Shown in pieces: positions 44,051 through 53,123 of a stretch of 64,000 nt of DNA. The stretch spans positions 62,001 through 126,000 of the forward strand of contig SECS01000001.1 of the NCBI GenBank assembly GCA_004211435.1. The letters are read 5' to 3'. Position numbers and translations under genes: made by a program. The stretch's first letter is position 1, and each line of letters starts with the position of its first letter. Source of the DNA: Novosphingobium sp. Lineage in GTDB: Bacteria > Pseudomonadota > Alphaproteobacteria > Sphingomonadales > Sphingomonadaceae. The notes beneath the pieces were generated by a model. It did no database searches, was not told the DNA's origin, and worked only from the letters and a program-made list of their open reading frames with translations.

Positions 44051-45085
44051 TCACCCCACCACGCCGCGCAATCCCGCTTCGATCGCCGCCTGGTCGAGCC
44101 CCTTCTGGCCGATCACGACGAGCCCCGTCTTGCGCGCCTCGCCCGGCTTCCAGGCGCGGTCGAAGAAGTGCTGGATCCGCGGGCCGACCGCCTGGATGAC
44201 CAGCCGGCTCGGCTTGCCCGCGACCGCGACCATGCCCTTGATCCGCAGCACGTCGTGCGCGGCGATGACCTCGCCCAGCTTGCTCACCAGCGCGTCGACA
44301 TCGGCCACTTCGCCGCCGTTCAGCACGAAGCTGTCGAAGTCGTCGTGGTCGTGCTCCTCGGCGCCGTCCATGTGCGACTTGCGGCTGTCGAGATCGTCCT
44401 CGGCGGCGGCGGTGATACCGAGCAGCGCGGCGATGTCGACCGCGCCGTGGTTCGCGTTGACGATGCCGACGCCGGGGCGCGTCTCGGCCTCGACCTGCTG
44501 GCGCACCGCGGCCAAGGTCGCGGCATCGACGAGGTCGGTCTTGTTGAGCACGACCATGTCGGCGCAGGCGAGCTGCTCCTCGAACAGCTCCTCGAGCGGG
44601 CTGTCGTGATCGAGATTGGGATCGGCCGCGCGGGCTGCGGCCAGCGCCGCCTCGTCATGGGCGAAGCGGCCCGCGGCCACGGCATCGGCATCGATCAGCG
44701 CGACCACGCCGTCGACCGTCGCGCGGGTACGGATGTCGGGCCACTGGAAGGCCTTGACCAGCGGCTTGGGCAGCGCGAGGCCGGAGGTCTCGATGATGAT
44801 GTGCTCGGGCGGGTTCTCGCGGTCGAGCAGCTTCTGCATGGTCGGCAGGAAATCGTCGGCCACGGTGCAGCAGATGCAGCCGTTGGCCAGTTCGACGATG
44901 TCGTCCTCGGGGCAGGCTTCGTCGTTGCAGCCCTTGACCAGCTCGCCGTCGACGCCGACGTCGCCGAACTCGTTGATGATCAGCGCCAGCCGCTTGCCCT
45001 TGGCGTTCTGCAGCAGGTGGCGGATCAGGGTGGTCTTCCCCGCGCCGAGGAAACCCGTGATGACTGTGGTCGGCACCTTGCTCAT
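44051..45085 (-). CDS. cobW: Cobalamin biosynthesis GTPase CobW
   Basis: This 344-residue G3E-family GTPase has Walker A TGFLGAGKTTL, metal-binding motif GCICCTV, NKTD for guanine recognition and a His/Asp-rich loop (AEEHDHDDFD). The domain from about residue 240 on is the CobW C-terminal domain. It supplies cobalt to the chelatase. The ATG at 45085 is seven bases after AGGAG; an ATG at 45091 is too close. It is the first gene after the cobalamin riboswitch and is followed by cobN. Confidence 0.93.
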   Translation of the reverse strand: MSKVPTTVITGFLGAGKTTLIRHLLQNAKGKRLALIINEFGDVGVDGELVKGCNDEACPEDDIVELANGCICCTVADDFLPTMQKLLDRENPPEHIIIETSGLALPKPLVKAFQWPDIRTRATVDGVVALIDADAVAAGRFAHDEAALAAARAADPNLDHDSPLEELFEEQLACADMVVLNKTDLVDAATLAAVRQQVEAETRPGVGIVNANHGAVDIAALLGITAAAEDDLDSRKSHMDGAEEHDHDDFDSFVLNGGEVADVDALVSKLGEVIAAHDVLRIKGMVAVAGKPSRLVIQAVGPRIQHFFDRAWKPGEARKTGLVVIGQKGLDQAAIEAGLRGVVG

Positions 45086-45213
45086 GCGCATTCTCCTCGT
45101 CGCGGACCGCACGCGCGGCCCGTCCGCGCGCACCGGCCCTGGTGCGCCGCTCAGACGGAGAAATACCGTGCCATGGCCAGTCCCTGGACCGCAGCAAGAG
45201 CGACCGGTGCGCC

Positions 45214-45405
45214 GGCAGGTCTCCTGGCTCGCGGGTCGTCACGCGATGCACGAGCCTTCCCGGACGGCATGCCGGTCCAGTGGCCGCTTCCCGGAAACCG
45301 GGAAGCCAGTGCAGCGCGCTATCCGCTTACAGTTGCAGGGACAGCCTGGGTTTTGAGCGGCGAACGCCCGCACCCCGTTCCCGATTAAGCCCCTTGCGGG
45401 GCACC
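45214..45405 (-). promoter_or_regulatory. Cobalamin (AdoCbl) riboswitch upstream of cobW-cobN
   Basis: Read on the minus strand, the conserved blocks appear in order: GGTGCC, TTAATCGGGAA, CAAAACCCAGGCTGTCCCTG running into CAACTGTAAGCGG, the B12 box GCGGCCACTGG, GGGAAGG, then GACGACCCGCGAGCCAGGAG running into ACCTGCC. These are the hallmarks of the cobalamin riboswitch. It lies about 130 bases before cobW, so cobalamin should shut off cobW-cobN. The rest of the 400-base gap between cobW and the next gene shows nothing else. Confidence 0.95.
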
Positions 45406-45484
45406 GGCGCGATCTGCGGGCGCTCTAGAGCGGCGGCGGTGGCAGCGCAAGCATTCCTCCCCCGTCGGGAGAGGGACTAGGAGC

Positions 45485-46750
45485 CTAGCCCCGCTTGGGC
45501 CCGCGCGGGACCTCGCGGAAGGCGACGCCCTTGTCGCCCGAGGCCTCGCGCGGCATGCCAAGCACGCGCTCGGCGATGACGTTGCGCGAGATCTCGGTGG
45601 TGCCGCCACCGATGCACGAGACCTGACGCATCAGGAACTCCATGCCCTGCACGCCGACGCCGTCGCTCTCTTCCTCGGTCCAGCCGGCCGCGCCGGCGCC
45701 GGCGAGATCGAAGGCGATCGTGCGCTGGCGGACATTGGCCATGCCGCGGAACAGCCGCGCGACCGAGGACATGTCGGTATTGCCCTTACCCGCCGCCGCG
45801 CCCGAGGCGAGCCGGCGCTGCAGCTCGTTCGCGACGAGGCCGAGCGCGCGCGATTCGCCGATCAGCTCCTGCGCGGCGGGATCTTCGAGACGCCCCGCCT
45901 GGCGCGCGATTCCCACGGGCGTCACCTCGCTGCGGCCGTGCGACAGGCCCACGGGCTGCGTCACATAGGGCGAATTGTGGCCCATGCGCTCGTGGAACAT
46001 CCAGCGCTGGCCGACGGTCCAGCCGCCGTCGATCTCGCCGACGCGATCGCTGTCGGGGATGCGGACGTCGGTCATGAACTCCTCGCAGGCCTCGCTCTCG
46101 CCGTTGAGGCGCTCGATCCGGCGGATCTCGACCCCCGGCTGCTGCAGCCGCATGAGGAACACGGTGAGCCCCTGGTGCTTGGGCACGTTCCAGTTGGTGC
46201 GTGCAAGGACGATTCCCCAGTCGTGCCACCAGGCGCGCGAGGTCCAGACCTTGGCGCCGTTGAGGATCCAGTCGTCGCCATCACGCACGGCCGAGGTCGT
46301 CGCGCCGGCAACGTCGGAACCGCCGCCGGGCTCGGACAGCATCTGCGCCCAGAACTCGTCGCCCTTGAGGATCGCGGGGATATGCGCGGCCTTCTGCTCG
46401 GGCGTGCCGAATTCCATGATCACCGTCGCGCAAGGCGTGAAGGTGGGCACGGTGAAGCGCGAGGGGTATTCGTGGCCCGCGAGTTCCTCGTTGAAGGCGC
46501 GGTTGTGGTCGGGGGTCAGGCCCTGGCCGCCGTATTCCTTGGGGAAGCAGAGCCCCGCAAAGCCGGCGTCGTAGAGCTTGCGCTGCAGCGCGCGGTCGCG
46601 CGCCACGGCGACGAGTTCCTCTTCGTCGTCGGCGCAGTCCTGGGTCAGGTCGAAGGGCTGGATCGGGCCGAGATTGGCCTTGATCCAGTCGCGGGCGCGC
46701 AAGCGGAAGTCTTCGACGCTTTCGCCAATGGCATTGTTGCCCTCGCTCAT
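45485..46750 (-). CDS. Acyl-CoA dehydrogenase family protein (subunit A of a pair)
   Basis: This 421-residue flavoprotein of the acyl-CoA dehydrogenase fold has LCFPKEYGGQGL, FWAQMLSEPGGGSDVAGATT (FAD/substrate binding) and WILNGAKVWTS. The C-terminal CIGGGTTEISRNVIAERVLG motif is typical. It starts inside the stop of the second dehydrogenase (ATGA), so the two are translated together. Such adjacent, diverged pairs often form heterotetramers, as in steroid side-chain degradation. Which chain carries the catalytic Glu is not clear by eye. Substrate unknown. Confidence 0.9.
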   Translation of the reverse strand: MSEGNNAIGESVEDFRLRARDWIKANLGPIQPFDLTQDCADDEEELVAVARDRALQRKLYDAGFAGLCFPKEYGGQGLTPDHNRAFNEELAGHEYPSRFTVPTFTPCATVIMEFGTPEQKAAHIPAILKGDEFWAQMLSEPGGGSDVAGATTSAVRDGDDWILNGAKVWTSRAWWHDWGIVLARTNWNVPKHQGLTVFLMRLQQPGVEIRRIERLNGESEACEEFMTDVRIPDSDRVGEIDGGWTVGQRWMFHERMGHNSPYVTQPVGLSHGRSEVTPVGIARQAGRLEDPAAQELIGESRALGLVANELQRRLASGAAAGKGNTDMSSVARLFRGMANVRQRTIAFDLAGAGAAGWTEEESDGVGVQGMEFLMRQVSCIGGGTTEISRNVIAERVLGMPREASGDKGVAFREVPRGPKRG

Positions 46751-47886
46751 GCCGCGGCCTCCTTCTCGATCTGGATTTTGGCGAGCAGCCGGCGGTGGTC
46801 GGCCGGCGTGCCGTAGAGCAGGCGGTTCAGCGAAACGCGCCGCAGGAAGAAGTGCAGGTCGTGCTCGTAGGTCACGCCGATGCCGCCGTGGAGCTGGACG
46901 CAGTCCTGCGCCAGCTCGGGGCCCTGCTCGCCGATGTAGGACTTGGCGGCGCTGGCCTTCTCGGTCGCCGATGCGGTCCGGTCGGCGACGGCCTCGGCCG
47001 CGGCGTCGGCGATCGCATGGCTGCCTTCGAGCCAGGACTTCATGTCGGCGAAGCGGTGCTTGAGCGCCTGGTACGAGGCCAGCGCGCGGCCGAAGGTGTA
47101 GCGGTCGAAGGCCCAGTCGAGCGTCATCGCGAAGGCCATGTCCATCGCGCCGACGGCCTCGGCCGTGAGCATGACCGCGGCGTTCTCGACCTGGCGCGAG
47201 ACCTGCGCGCCGGCCTGGCCGTATTCGCCGATCAGCGCAGACGCAGGCGCGCGAACGCCGTCGAAGGAGACCGCGCCGAAGCGGCGCGTCACGTCGATGC
47301 CCTTGAGTGCGGTGACCGTGACGCCCGGCGCATCGGCGGGAACGAGCACCTGGGTCATGCCGCTGTCGCTGCGACCGGTGACGAGGAAGTAGCCCGCCTG
47401 CTTGGCCGACTCGACCGGACGCAGGGTGCCGTCGATCACCAGGTCTTCGCCGTCCTTGCGGATCGTGATCGCGGCCTCCCCGGGGTTCTGCCAGGGCGCG
47501 TGGCCGAGAACGCTCGTGGCGATAACGCCGCCGGTCAGCACGTCGCCGAGCACGCCGCGCTGAAGATCGCCCGCCTGGCCGCTCAAGGCCGATGCGACGA
47601 CGTTGCAGTCCACGAGCGGCCCCGGTGCGGCGTTGCGGCCGAATTCGTAGGCGATCAGCGCGAGATCGACCGCACCGCGGCCGCTGACGCTGCCGCCGCC
47701 GTCGTCCTCGCTCACCAGCAGCATGGTCCAGCCGAGTTCGGCGCCCGAGCGCCAGTAGGCCGGATCGAAGCCCGCCGGATCGTGGCGCAGATCCTTGCGC
47801 TGCCGGCTCAAAGGTACGTGATCGCCCAGAAAGCGCGCGGTCGTGTCGCGCAAGAGCTCCTGGTCAGAAGTCAGGACATGCCACAT
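46747..47886 (-). CDS. Acyl-CoA dehydrogenase family protein (subunit B of a pair)
   Basis: This 379-residue partner is more diverged than its neighbour. The N-terminal half has LGWTMLLVSEDDGGGSVSG and the C-terminal domain has CVQLHGGIGVTYEHDLHFFL, the conserved QxxGGxGxTxE-like segment. It is the promoter-proximal gene of the two and lies 58 bases behind a strong inverted repeat. The normal loop for substrate binding in the middle domain is less well kept, as is common for the non-catalytic or complementary member of a heteromeric pair. Confidence 0.88.
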   Translation of the reverse strand: MWHVLTSDQELLRDTTARFLGDHVPLSRQRKDLRHDPAGFDPAYWRSGAELGWTMLLVSEDDGGGSVSGRGAVDLALIAYEFGRNAAPGPLVDCNVVASALSGQAGDLQRGVLGDVLTGGVIATSVLGHAPWQNPGEAAITIRKDGEDLVIDGTLRPVESAKQAGYFLVTGRSDSGMTQVLVPADAPGVTVTALKGIDVTRRFGAVSFDGVRAPASALIGEYGQAGAQVSRQVENAAVMLTAEAVGAMDMAFAMTLDWAFDRYTFGRALASYQALKHRFADMKSWLEGSHAIADAAAEAVADRTASATEKASAAKSYIGEQGPELAQDCVQLHGGIGVTYEHDLHFFLRRVSLNRLLYGTPADHRRLLAKIQIEKEAAA

Positions 47887-47943
47887 AGATTCGTTCTCCC
47901 GCCGCGAGGGCTAAATGCTGCGGGAGAGCTTGGCAATCCAGCA

Positions 47944-47965
47944 TGCCGAACAAGTGTTCAGCATA
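47944..47965. promoter_or_regulatory. Operator-like inverted repeat upstream of acyl-CoA dehydrogenase pair
   Basis: ATGCCGAACA (47944-47953) and TGTTCAGCAT (47956-47965) are complementary at 9 of 10 positions around AG. It is 58 bases upstream of the dehydrogenase start and just after the efflux permease stop. This shape is typical of TetR-family fatty-acid or steroid regulators. No regulator gene is adjacent. Confidence 0.55.
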
Positions 47966-47982
47966 TCGCGGGGCCGAAGTGC

Positions 47983-49191
47983 CTATTCGTGGCGAAGGGC
48001 GTCGATCGGATTGAGCGAGGCGGCGCGGCGCGCGGGGAAATAGCCGAAGACCACGCCGATCAGCCCCGAGATGATGAAGGCGACGACGTTGATCTGCACG
48101 TCGAAGGTCCAGGGCACCTGCATCAGGGGCGTCGCCACGGCGATCACCACTTGCGCCAGCAGCAGTCCGATCACCCCGCCGAGGCACGACAGCACGATCG
48201 ATTCGACCAGGAACTGGAGCAGCACCTCGTTGGCGACCGCGCCGATCGCCAGGCGGATGCCGATCTCGCGCGTGCGCTCGGTCACCGAGACGAGCATGAT
48301 GTTCATGATGCCGATGCCGCCGACGACGAGGCTGATCGCCGCCACGGCGGTGACGATGCCCGTCAGCAGGGTCGTCGTGCCCGTCAGCGTGTCCGAAATC
48401 TGCCTGGTGTCGAAGATGTTGAAATTGTCCTCGCGCCCGTCGGTGATCCGCCGGCGTTCGCGCAGCAGGTCGCTGATCGAGGCCTGGACCTGGCTCGTCG
48501 AATAGGCCTGGTCGACCCCGACGAGCATCAGCCGCACGTCGGTGCTGCCGGTGAAGCGGCGCTGGACCGCCTTGATCGGCATGATCACGACATCGTCCTG
48601 ATCGCCGCCGAAGCCTGCCTGGCCGCGCGTCGAGAGCACGCCGATGACGTCGCAACTGACATTGCCGATGCGGAAGCGCAGTCCCACCGCGCCGCCGCCG
48701 CGGAACAGGTTCGAGCGCACCGTATTGCCGATGATGCAGACCGCCTTGCCCGCGGCTTCCTCGGCCGGGGTGAAGTACCGCCCCGAGGCGAGCGGCCAAG
48801 GCTGGACCTTGAAGTAGTCCGAGGTCGTGCCGTTGATCGTCGTCGACCAGTTGGCGCCTTCGTAGATCGCCGTCGCAGTCGATTGTGCCTGCGGCGCGAC
48901 CGCGGTGACGCCGGCGATCTGCTGGGCGATCGCGGTGACGTCGCTGGGATCGAAGTCGGGCGGGCGCGGTCCGCCGCCACCGCGGCCGAAGCCCTGGCCC
49001 GGGCGGATCTGCAGGACGTTGGTGCCCAATGCGGAAATCTGCTGCTGCACCGCCGCCGTGGTCGCCTTGCCCAGCGTGGTCATCGCCACGACCGCGCCGA
49101 CGCCGATGACGATGCCCAGGATCGTCAGGAACGAGCGCAGCATGTGCCGGCGGATAGACCGCAGTGCGAGAAGGAAGATCGTGCCTAGCAT
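47983..49191 (-). CDS. MacB-type ABC exporter permease
   Basis: This 402-residue permease has four helices: one near the N-terminus (RSFLTILGIVIGVGAVVAM), a roughly 230-residue periplasmic domain, then three helices in an FtsX-like domain (ISLVVGGIGIMNIMLVSVTE; RTREIGIRLAIGA). This is the MacB architecture, but the ATPase is a separate gene here. It works with the ATPase, the MacA-like adaptor and the NodT-type outer-membrane channel encoded upstream. The ATG at 49191 is seven bases after GGAGG, which belongs to a palindromic repeat. Confidence 0.9.
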   Translation of the reverse strand: MLGTIFLLALRSIRRHMLRSFLTILGIVIGVGAVVAMTTLGKATTAAVQQQISALGTNVLQIRPGQGFGRGGGGPRPPDFDPSDVTAIAQQIAGVTAVAPQAQSTATAIYEGANWSTTINGTTSDYFKVQPWPLASGRYFTPAEEAAGKAVCIIGNTVRSNLFRGGGAVGLRFRIGNVSCDVIGVLSTRGQAGFGGDQDDVVIMPIKAVQRRFTGSTDVRLMLVGVDQAYSTSQVQASISDLLRERRRITDGREDNFNIFDTRQISDTLTGTTTLLTGIVTAVAAISLVVGGIGIMNIMLVSVTERTREIGIRLAIGAVANEVLLQFLVESIVLSCLGGVIGLLLAQVVIAVATPLMQVPWTFDVQINVVAFIISGLIGVVFGYFPARRAASLNPIDALRHE

Positions 49192-49196
49192 GGGAA

Positions 49197-49334
49197 ATCC
49201 TCCCCGGAACGGGGAGGGGGACCGCCACCGAAGGTGGTGGTGGAGGGGGTTCTCGTCCTTTCGCAACGTCGCGCGATGAGGAGAGCCCCCTCCGTCAGCG
49301 CTTCGCGCTGCCACCTCCCCGTACCGGGGAGGAT
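49197..49334. repeat. Palindromic repeat element between exporter ATPase and permease genes
   Basis: Ends ATCCTCCCCGGAACGGGGAGG (written here from 49197) and its inverted partner ending at 49334 frame a 138-base imperfect hairpin. An inner AAGGTGGTGG/CCACC region and GCGCTTCGCGC hairpin are visible. It is related to the element at 43902-44029 by the CCTCCCC...GGGGAGG ends and the GACGGAGGGG/CCCCCTCCGTC block. It sits inside an operon and provides the Shine-Dalgarno of the permease gene. Confidence 0.75.
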
Positions 49335-49348
49335 GAGATGCACACCGC

Positions 49349-50068
49349 TCATGCCGGTGCCCCCGCACTCTGGCCCTGGTCGATGCGATCGACGAGGCCA
49401 TCCTTGAAGTGGACGATCGTGTGCGCGAAGGCCGCCATGTCGGGCTCGTGCGTGACCATCAGCACGGTGATCCCGGCATCGCGGTTGAGGCTGGTCAGCA
49501 ATTGCATGATCTCGACCGAGCGCTCGCTGTCGAGATTGCCCGTGGGCTCGTCGGCGAGTAGGACGTCGGGGTTGGTGACGATCGCGCGCGCGATCGCGAC
49601 GCGCTGCTGCTGGCCGCCCGAGAGTTCGGCCGGAGTGTGGTCCCACCAGTCCTTGAGCCCGACCTTGTCGAGCGCCGCCAGCGCCGCCTCGCGCCGCGCC
49701 TCTTTGTCGTCGCCGCGATAGACCAGCGGCAACTCGACGTTCTCGAGCGCCGAGGTCCGCGCCAGCAGGTTGAACCCCTGGAACACGAAGCCCAGGTACT
49801 TGCGCCGCAGCAGCGCGCGCTGGTCCCGGTCGAGCGCCTCGACCGGGCGGCCCTTGAACAGGAAGGTGCCGGCGCTGGGCACGTCGAGGCAGCCGAGGAT
49901 GTTCATCGTCGTCGACTTGCCCGACCCCGAAGGCCCCATGACCGCGACGAAATCGCCGCGCTGGATGTCGAGGTCGACGCCCTTGAGCGCCTGGAACGCG
50001 GTGGCGCCCTCGCCGTAGACCTTGGTGACGCCGCGCAGCCGGATCAGCGGGTCGGGATCACTGACCAC
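49349..50068 (-). CDS. MacB-type ABC exporter ATP-binding protein
   Basis: This protein of about 239 residues is the exporter ATPase of the LolD/MacB class. Walker A is MGPSGSGKSTT, the signature LSGGQQQRVAIARA, Walker B VLLADEPTGNLDS and the switch His is in VTHEPD. The GTG at 50068, with GGAGG five bases upstream, overlaps the adaptor gene end by 11 bases. It energises the permease that follows. Confidence 0.92.
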   Translation of the reverse strand: MVSDPDPLIRLRGVTKVYGEGATAFQALKGVDLDIQRGDFVAVMGPSGSGKSTTMNILGCLDVPSAGTFLFKGRPVEALDRDQRALLRRKYLGFVFQGFNLLARTSALENVELPLVYRGDDKEARREAALAALDKVGLKDWWDHTPAELSGGQQQRVAIARAIVTNPDVLLADEPTGNLDSERSVEIMQLLTSLNRDAGITVLMVTHEPDMAAFAHTIVHFKDGLVDRIDQGQSAGAPA

Positions 50069-51449
50069 CGCCGCCGCCTCCGCCGCTGCCACCCTGGCGC
50101 CGGCGCTGGCCGCCGCCCTTGCTCTGGTTGTCACCCGCGCCCGCGAGCTGCCCGGTGATGACCTGCATGCCCGGCTTGAGCCCGCCCGAGATCACCTCGG
50201 TCTGCGAACCGTCGCTGTCGCCGGTGACGATCTGCACGGCCTGCGGCTTGCCCTCTTCCCCCTTGATGTAGACGGTCTGCGTCGCGCCTCGGCTCAGGGT
50301 CACCTGGCGTTCGGCACGGTTGCGCCGCGGCGGGCCCATCGACAACTGCTTGGCGATGCCGCCCTGGTCCTGCCCACTTGCGGCCGAAGCCTGCGGCGTG
50401 AAGCGCAGCGCGGCGTTGGGCACGAGCAGCACGTTCTGCTTGTCGGCGGTGACGATGTCGGCTGTCGCGGTCATCCCGGGGCGCAATTGCTGGCCGCCGT
50501 TGCTCACCGAGAGATCGGCCGCATAGGAGACGACCTGGCCCGTGGTCGAAGTGGTCGAGGTCGTAGACGAGGAACTGGCCGCCTGCGCGCTCAGGTTCGA
50601 GCCGATCTCGACGCGCGTGATCTGGGCGGGGAAGGACTTTCCGGGGAAGGCGTCCACGGTGAAGGTCGCGCGCTGGCCCTGCTTGACCGCGCCGACGTCG
50701 GCCTCGTCGATCGCGACCTCGAGCTTCATCGCCGACAGGTCCTCGGCGATGACGAAAAGGGTCGGCGTGTTGAACGAAGCGGCGACGGTCTGGCCGGGAT
50801 CGACCTGGCGCGCGAGCACCACGCCGGCGACGGGCGAGCGGATGATCGCGCGCGCGCGTTGCGTCTGGCTCTGCGACAGGGTGGCCTGAGCCGCGGTGAC
50901 GTTGGCCTGCGCGACCCGGAGCGCGGCGACCGCGCGCTGGGCATTGGCGCGGCCGGTCTGGAGTTCGGTGCCCGAGGGGACCTTGCCGTTGGACAGGCGA
51001 TAGACCTCTTCGAGCCGCGCGAGCTGGGCCTGTGCCTCGGCCACCGTGGCGCGTGCCTGGCCGACCTGCGCCTGCTGCGCGGCGACCTGGGCCTGACCCT
51101 GGCGGATCTGGTCGTCGATCTGTTCGGGGTCGATCTCGGCGAGCGCCTGACCCGCTACGACCCGGTCGTTGACGTCGACCAGCACCTTGACGACGAGGCC
51201 CGACAGCTGCGAGCCGACGGTGACCTGATTGGTCGGCGCAAGCTTGCCCGTAGCCGAGACCGTGGTGACGAGGTGGCCGCGCTCGACCGCGACAGTGGTA
51301 TATTCAGGCTCGCTCGAACCGCCGACGCAGCGTGCGAGGACGAGCACCAGGATCAGCACAACCACGACCACGCCGCCCCACTTGGCATAGCGATACCAGG
51401 CCGGCTGCGGCTTCACGCCGAGGAATTCGTCGAGGTTTTCATCTGCCAT
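50058..51449 (-). CDS. MacA/HlyD-type periplasmic adaptor protein
   Basis: This 463-residue adaptor has one N-terminal membrane helix (WGGVVVVVLILVLVLARCV), a lipoyl domain split by a long coiled-coil hairpin (QIDDQIRQGQ.. to ..SQTQRARAII) and beta-barrel parts. Low-complexity Ser/Thr (SSSSTTSTTSTTG) and a Gly-rich C-terminus (GGQRRRQGGSGGGGGGGQ) are unusual. It joins the inner-membrane ABC exporter to the outer-membrane channel. It begins next to the channel gene stop; ATG 51449 is preferred over TTG 51455. Confidence 0.92.
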   Translation of the reverse strand: MADENLDEFLGVKPQPAWYRYAKWGGVVVVVLILVLVLARCVGGSSEPEYTTVAVERGHLVTTVSATGKLAPTNQVTVGSQLSGLVVKVLVDVNDRVVAGQALAEIDPEQIDDQIRQGQAQVAAQQAQVGQARATVAEAQAQLARLEEVYRLSNGKVPSGTELQTGRANAQRAVAALRVAQANVTAAQATLSQSQTQRARAIIRSPVAGVVLARQVDPGQTVAASFNTPTLFVIAEDLSAMKLEVAIDEADVGAVKQGQRATFTVDAFPGKSFPAQITRVEIGSNLSAQAASSSSTTSTTSTTGQVVSYAADLSVSNGGQQLRPGMTATADIVTADKQNVLLVPNAALRFTPQASAASGQDQGGIAKQLSMGPPRRNRAERQVTLSRGATQTVYIKGEEGKPQAVQIVTGDSDGSQTEVISGGLKPGMQVITGQLAGAGDNQSKGGGQRRRQGGSGGGGGGGQ

Positions 51450-51451
51450 GG

Positions 51452-52945
51452 TCAATTCGTCCCTGCCGGCCCGGGAGCCGCGCTTGTCGCGTTAAGTTCC
51501 GGCGTCGTATCCACGGTGGGCGTCACCGCCGGATCCCAGCCGCCGCCGAGCGCGGCATAGAGCGCGATCAGCGCCGTCGCCTTGTCCGAGCGCGCCTGGA
51601 CCAGCCCGTTGCGCGCGGAGATCAGCGAGGCTTCCTGCGTGTTGAGCGTGGTGAAGTCGGTCAGGCCCGAGCGGTACTGGCTGCGCGCGAGCAAGGTCGA
51701 ATTGCTCGCCGCGTCATAGGCGATGGCGAACTGGCGTTCGCGCTCCTGCGCCGATTGCAGCGCGACGACGGCGTTCTCGACATCCTCGAGCGCGGTCAGC
51801 ACGGTCTGCTTGTAGGCGGCGAAGGCGGCATCGGCGCCGGCGCGGCTCGATCGCACCTGCGCGTTGAGCCGACCGCCGTTGAAGATCGCCTGGCTGATCC
51901 CGGCGAAGAGCCCGCCGGTGATCGCGTCGAACAGGCCGCCGATATTGCCGGCATTGGCATCGAGGCTGCCGCTGATGCTGAGCGCCGGATAGAGCTGCGC
52001 CTTGGCGACGCCGATCTGCGCGGTCGCCGCGGCCAGGTTGCGCTCGGCCGCGCGCACGTCGGGGCGCTGGCGCAGGACATTGGCGGGAATGTCGGCACCG
52101 ACGCTCGCCGGGCCCTTGGGGATCGGCTTGACCGCCGCGAGCAGCGGCTTGAGCGCGCCGGGCGCCTGGCCGGTCAGCACGCCGATGCGCGAGACCGCGG
52201 CGTTGTACTGCTGCTCGACCTGCGGAATGTTCGCCGCGGTCTGCGCACGGCTGGCACGGGCCTGCTCCTGATCGACCGACGAGACCAGGCCCGCCTGAAC
52301 GCGGAAGCCCGCGATCTCGAGATTGTCGTCCTGGATCGCGAGGCTCGCCTTCGCATTCTCAAGCTGCGCCTGATAGGCGCGCGCCAGCACGTAATTGCGC
52401 GCGACCTCACCCTGCACCGAGAGCAGCGCGGTGGCATAGTCGAAGCCCGCGGCTTCGTATTGCGCGCGGCTCGCCTCGACACCGCGGCGGATGCCGCCGA
52501 ACAGGTCAAGCTGATAGCTCGCGTCGAGCCCCAGCGAGAAATTGCTGCGACCGCCGCCGCCGGCCGTGGTCACCGTGCCGTCGGGCAGGGTCAGGGTCGA
52601 GCCGCCGCCGCGGATCGCCTCGCTGCGGCTGAAGCCGCCCGAGCCCGAGATCGTGGGAAACAGCGAGGACTGGCTGACCACGAGTTGCTCGCGCGCCTGG
52701 CGCAGCCGCGCCACGGCCTGAGCCAGATCGAGATTGGCCGCGGCCGCCTGCTCGACGAGCTGGCCGAGCACGGGATCGTCGAAATTGCGCCACCAGCGCG
52801 TCAGGTCCTCGCGCGTCGGCGCCGCGGTGACCGACCAGGCATCGGGAACGCCGAGCTCGGTCGCGCTCCTGGGCCGATAGTTCGGCCCCACGCTGCAGCC
52901 CGACAAGACCGCAGTCGCGAGCAGGATATGTACAATACGCTTCAC
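51452..52945 (-). CDS. NodT/TolC-type outer-membrane efflux lipoprotein
   Basis: This protein of about 497 residues has a lipobox signal (IVHILLATAVLSGC) followed by SVGPNYRPRSATELGVPDAW and WWRNFDDPVLGQLVEQAAAA, both typical of the NodT family. It has two repeated long-helix/beta units. It forms the outer-membrane exit duct for the MacAB-like exporter. The start is taken as GTG 52945 because it gives a proper lipoprotein signal; the Shine-Dalgarno is weak. It is the first gene of the four-gene efflux operon. Confidence 0.9.
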   Translation of the reverse strand: MKRIVHILLATAVLSGCSVGPNYRPRSATELGVPDAWSVTAAPTREDLTRWWRNFDDPVLGQLVEQAAAANLDLAQAVARLRQAREQLVVSQSSLFPTISGSGGFSRSEAIRGGGSTLTLPDGTVTTAGGGGRSNFSLGLDASYQLDLFGGIRRGVEASRAQYEAAGFDYATALLSVQGEVARNYVLARAYQAQLENAKASLAIQDDNLEIAGFRVQAGLVSSVDQEQARASRAQTAANIPQVEQQYNAAVSRIGVLTGQAPGALKPLLAAVKPIPKGPASVGADIPANVLRQRPDVRAAERNLAAATAQIGVAKAQLYPALSISGSLDANAGNIGGLFDAITGGLFAGISQAIFNGGRLNAQVRSSRAGADAAFAAYKQTVLTALEDVENAVVALQSAQERERQFAIAYDAASNSTLLARSQYRSGLTDFTTLNTQEASLISARNGLVQARSDKATALIALYAALGGGWDPAVTPTVDTTPELNATSAAPGPAGTN

Positions 52946-53123
52946 AGCGCTTTGGATGACTTTGGCATGTTCCCGCGTCCAGTCGCAATTTGTCGCTGTG
53001 TGCACCCGCGACGCTAAACTCACGGTCGCGCGATCGGTTGCGCCGTGAGGCCGCGTGTCGGTTCCGGATAGACGGTCGGCCGACAATCCCACCGTCGCAA
53101 AACCCGCCCTATCCGTCGCCATA

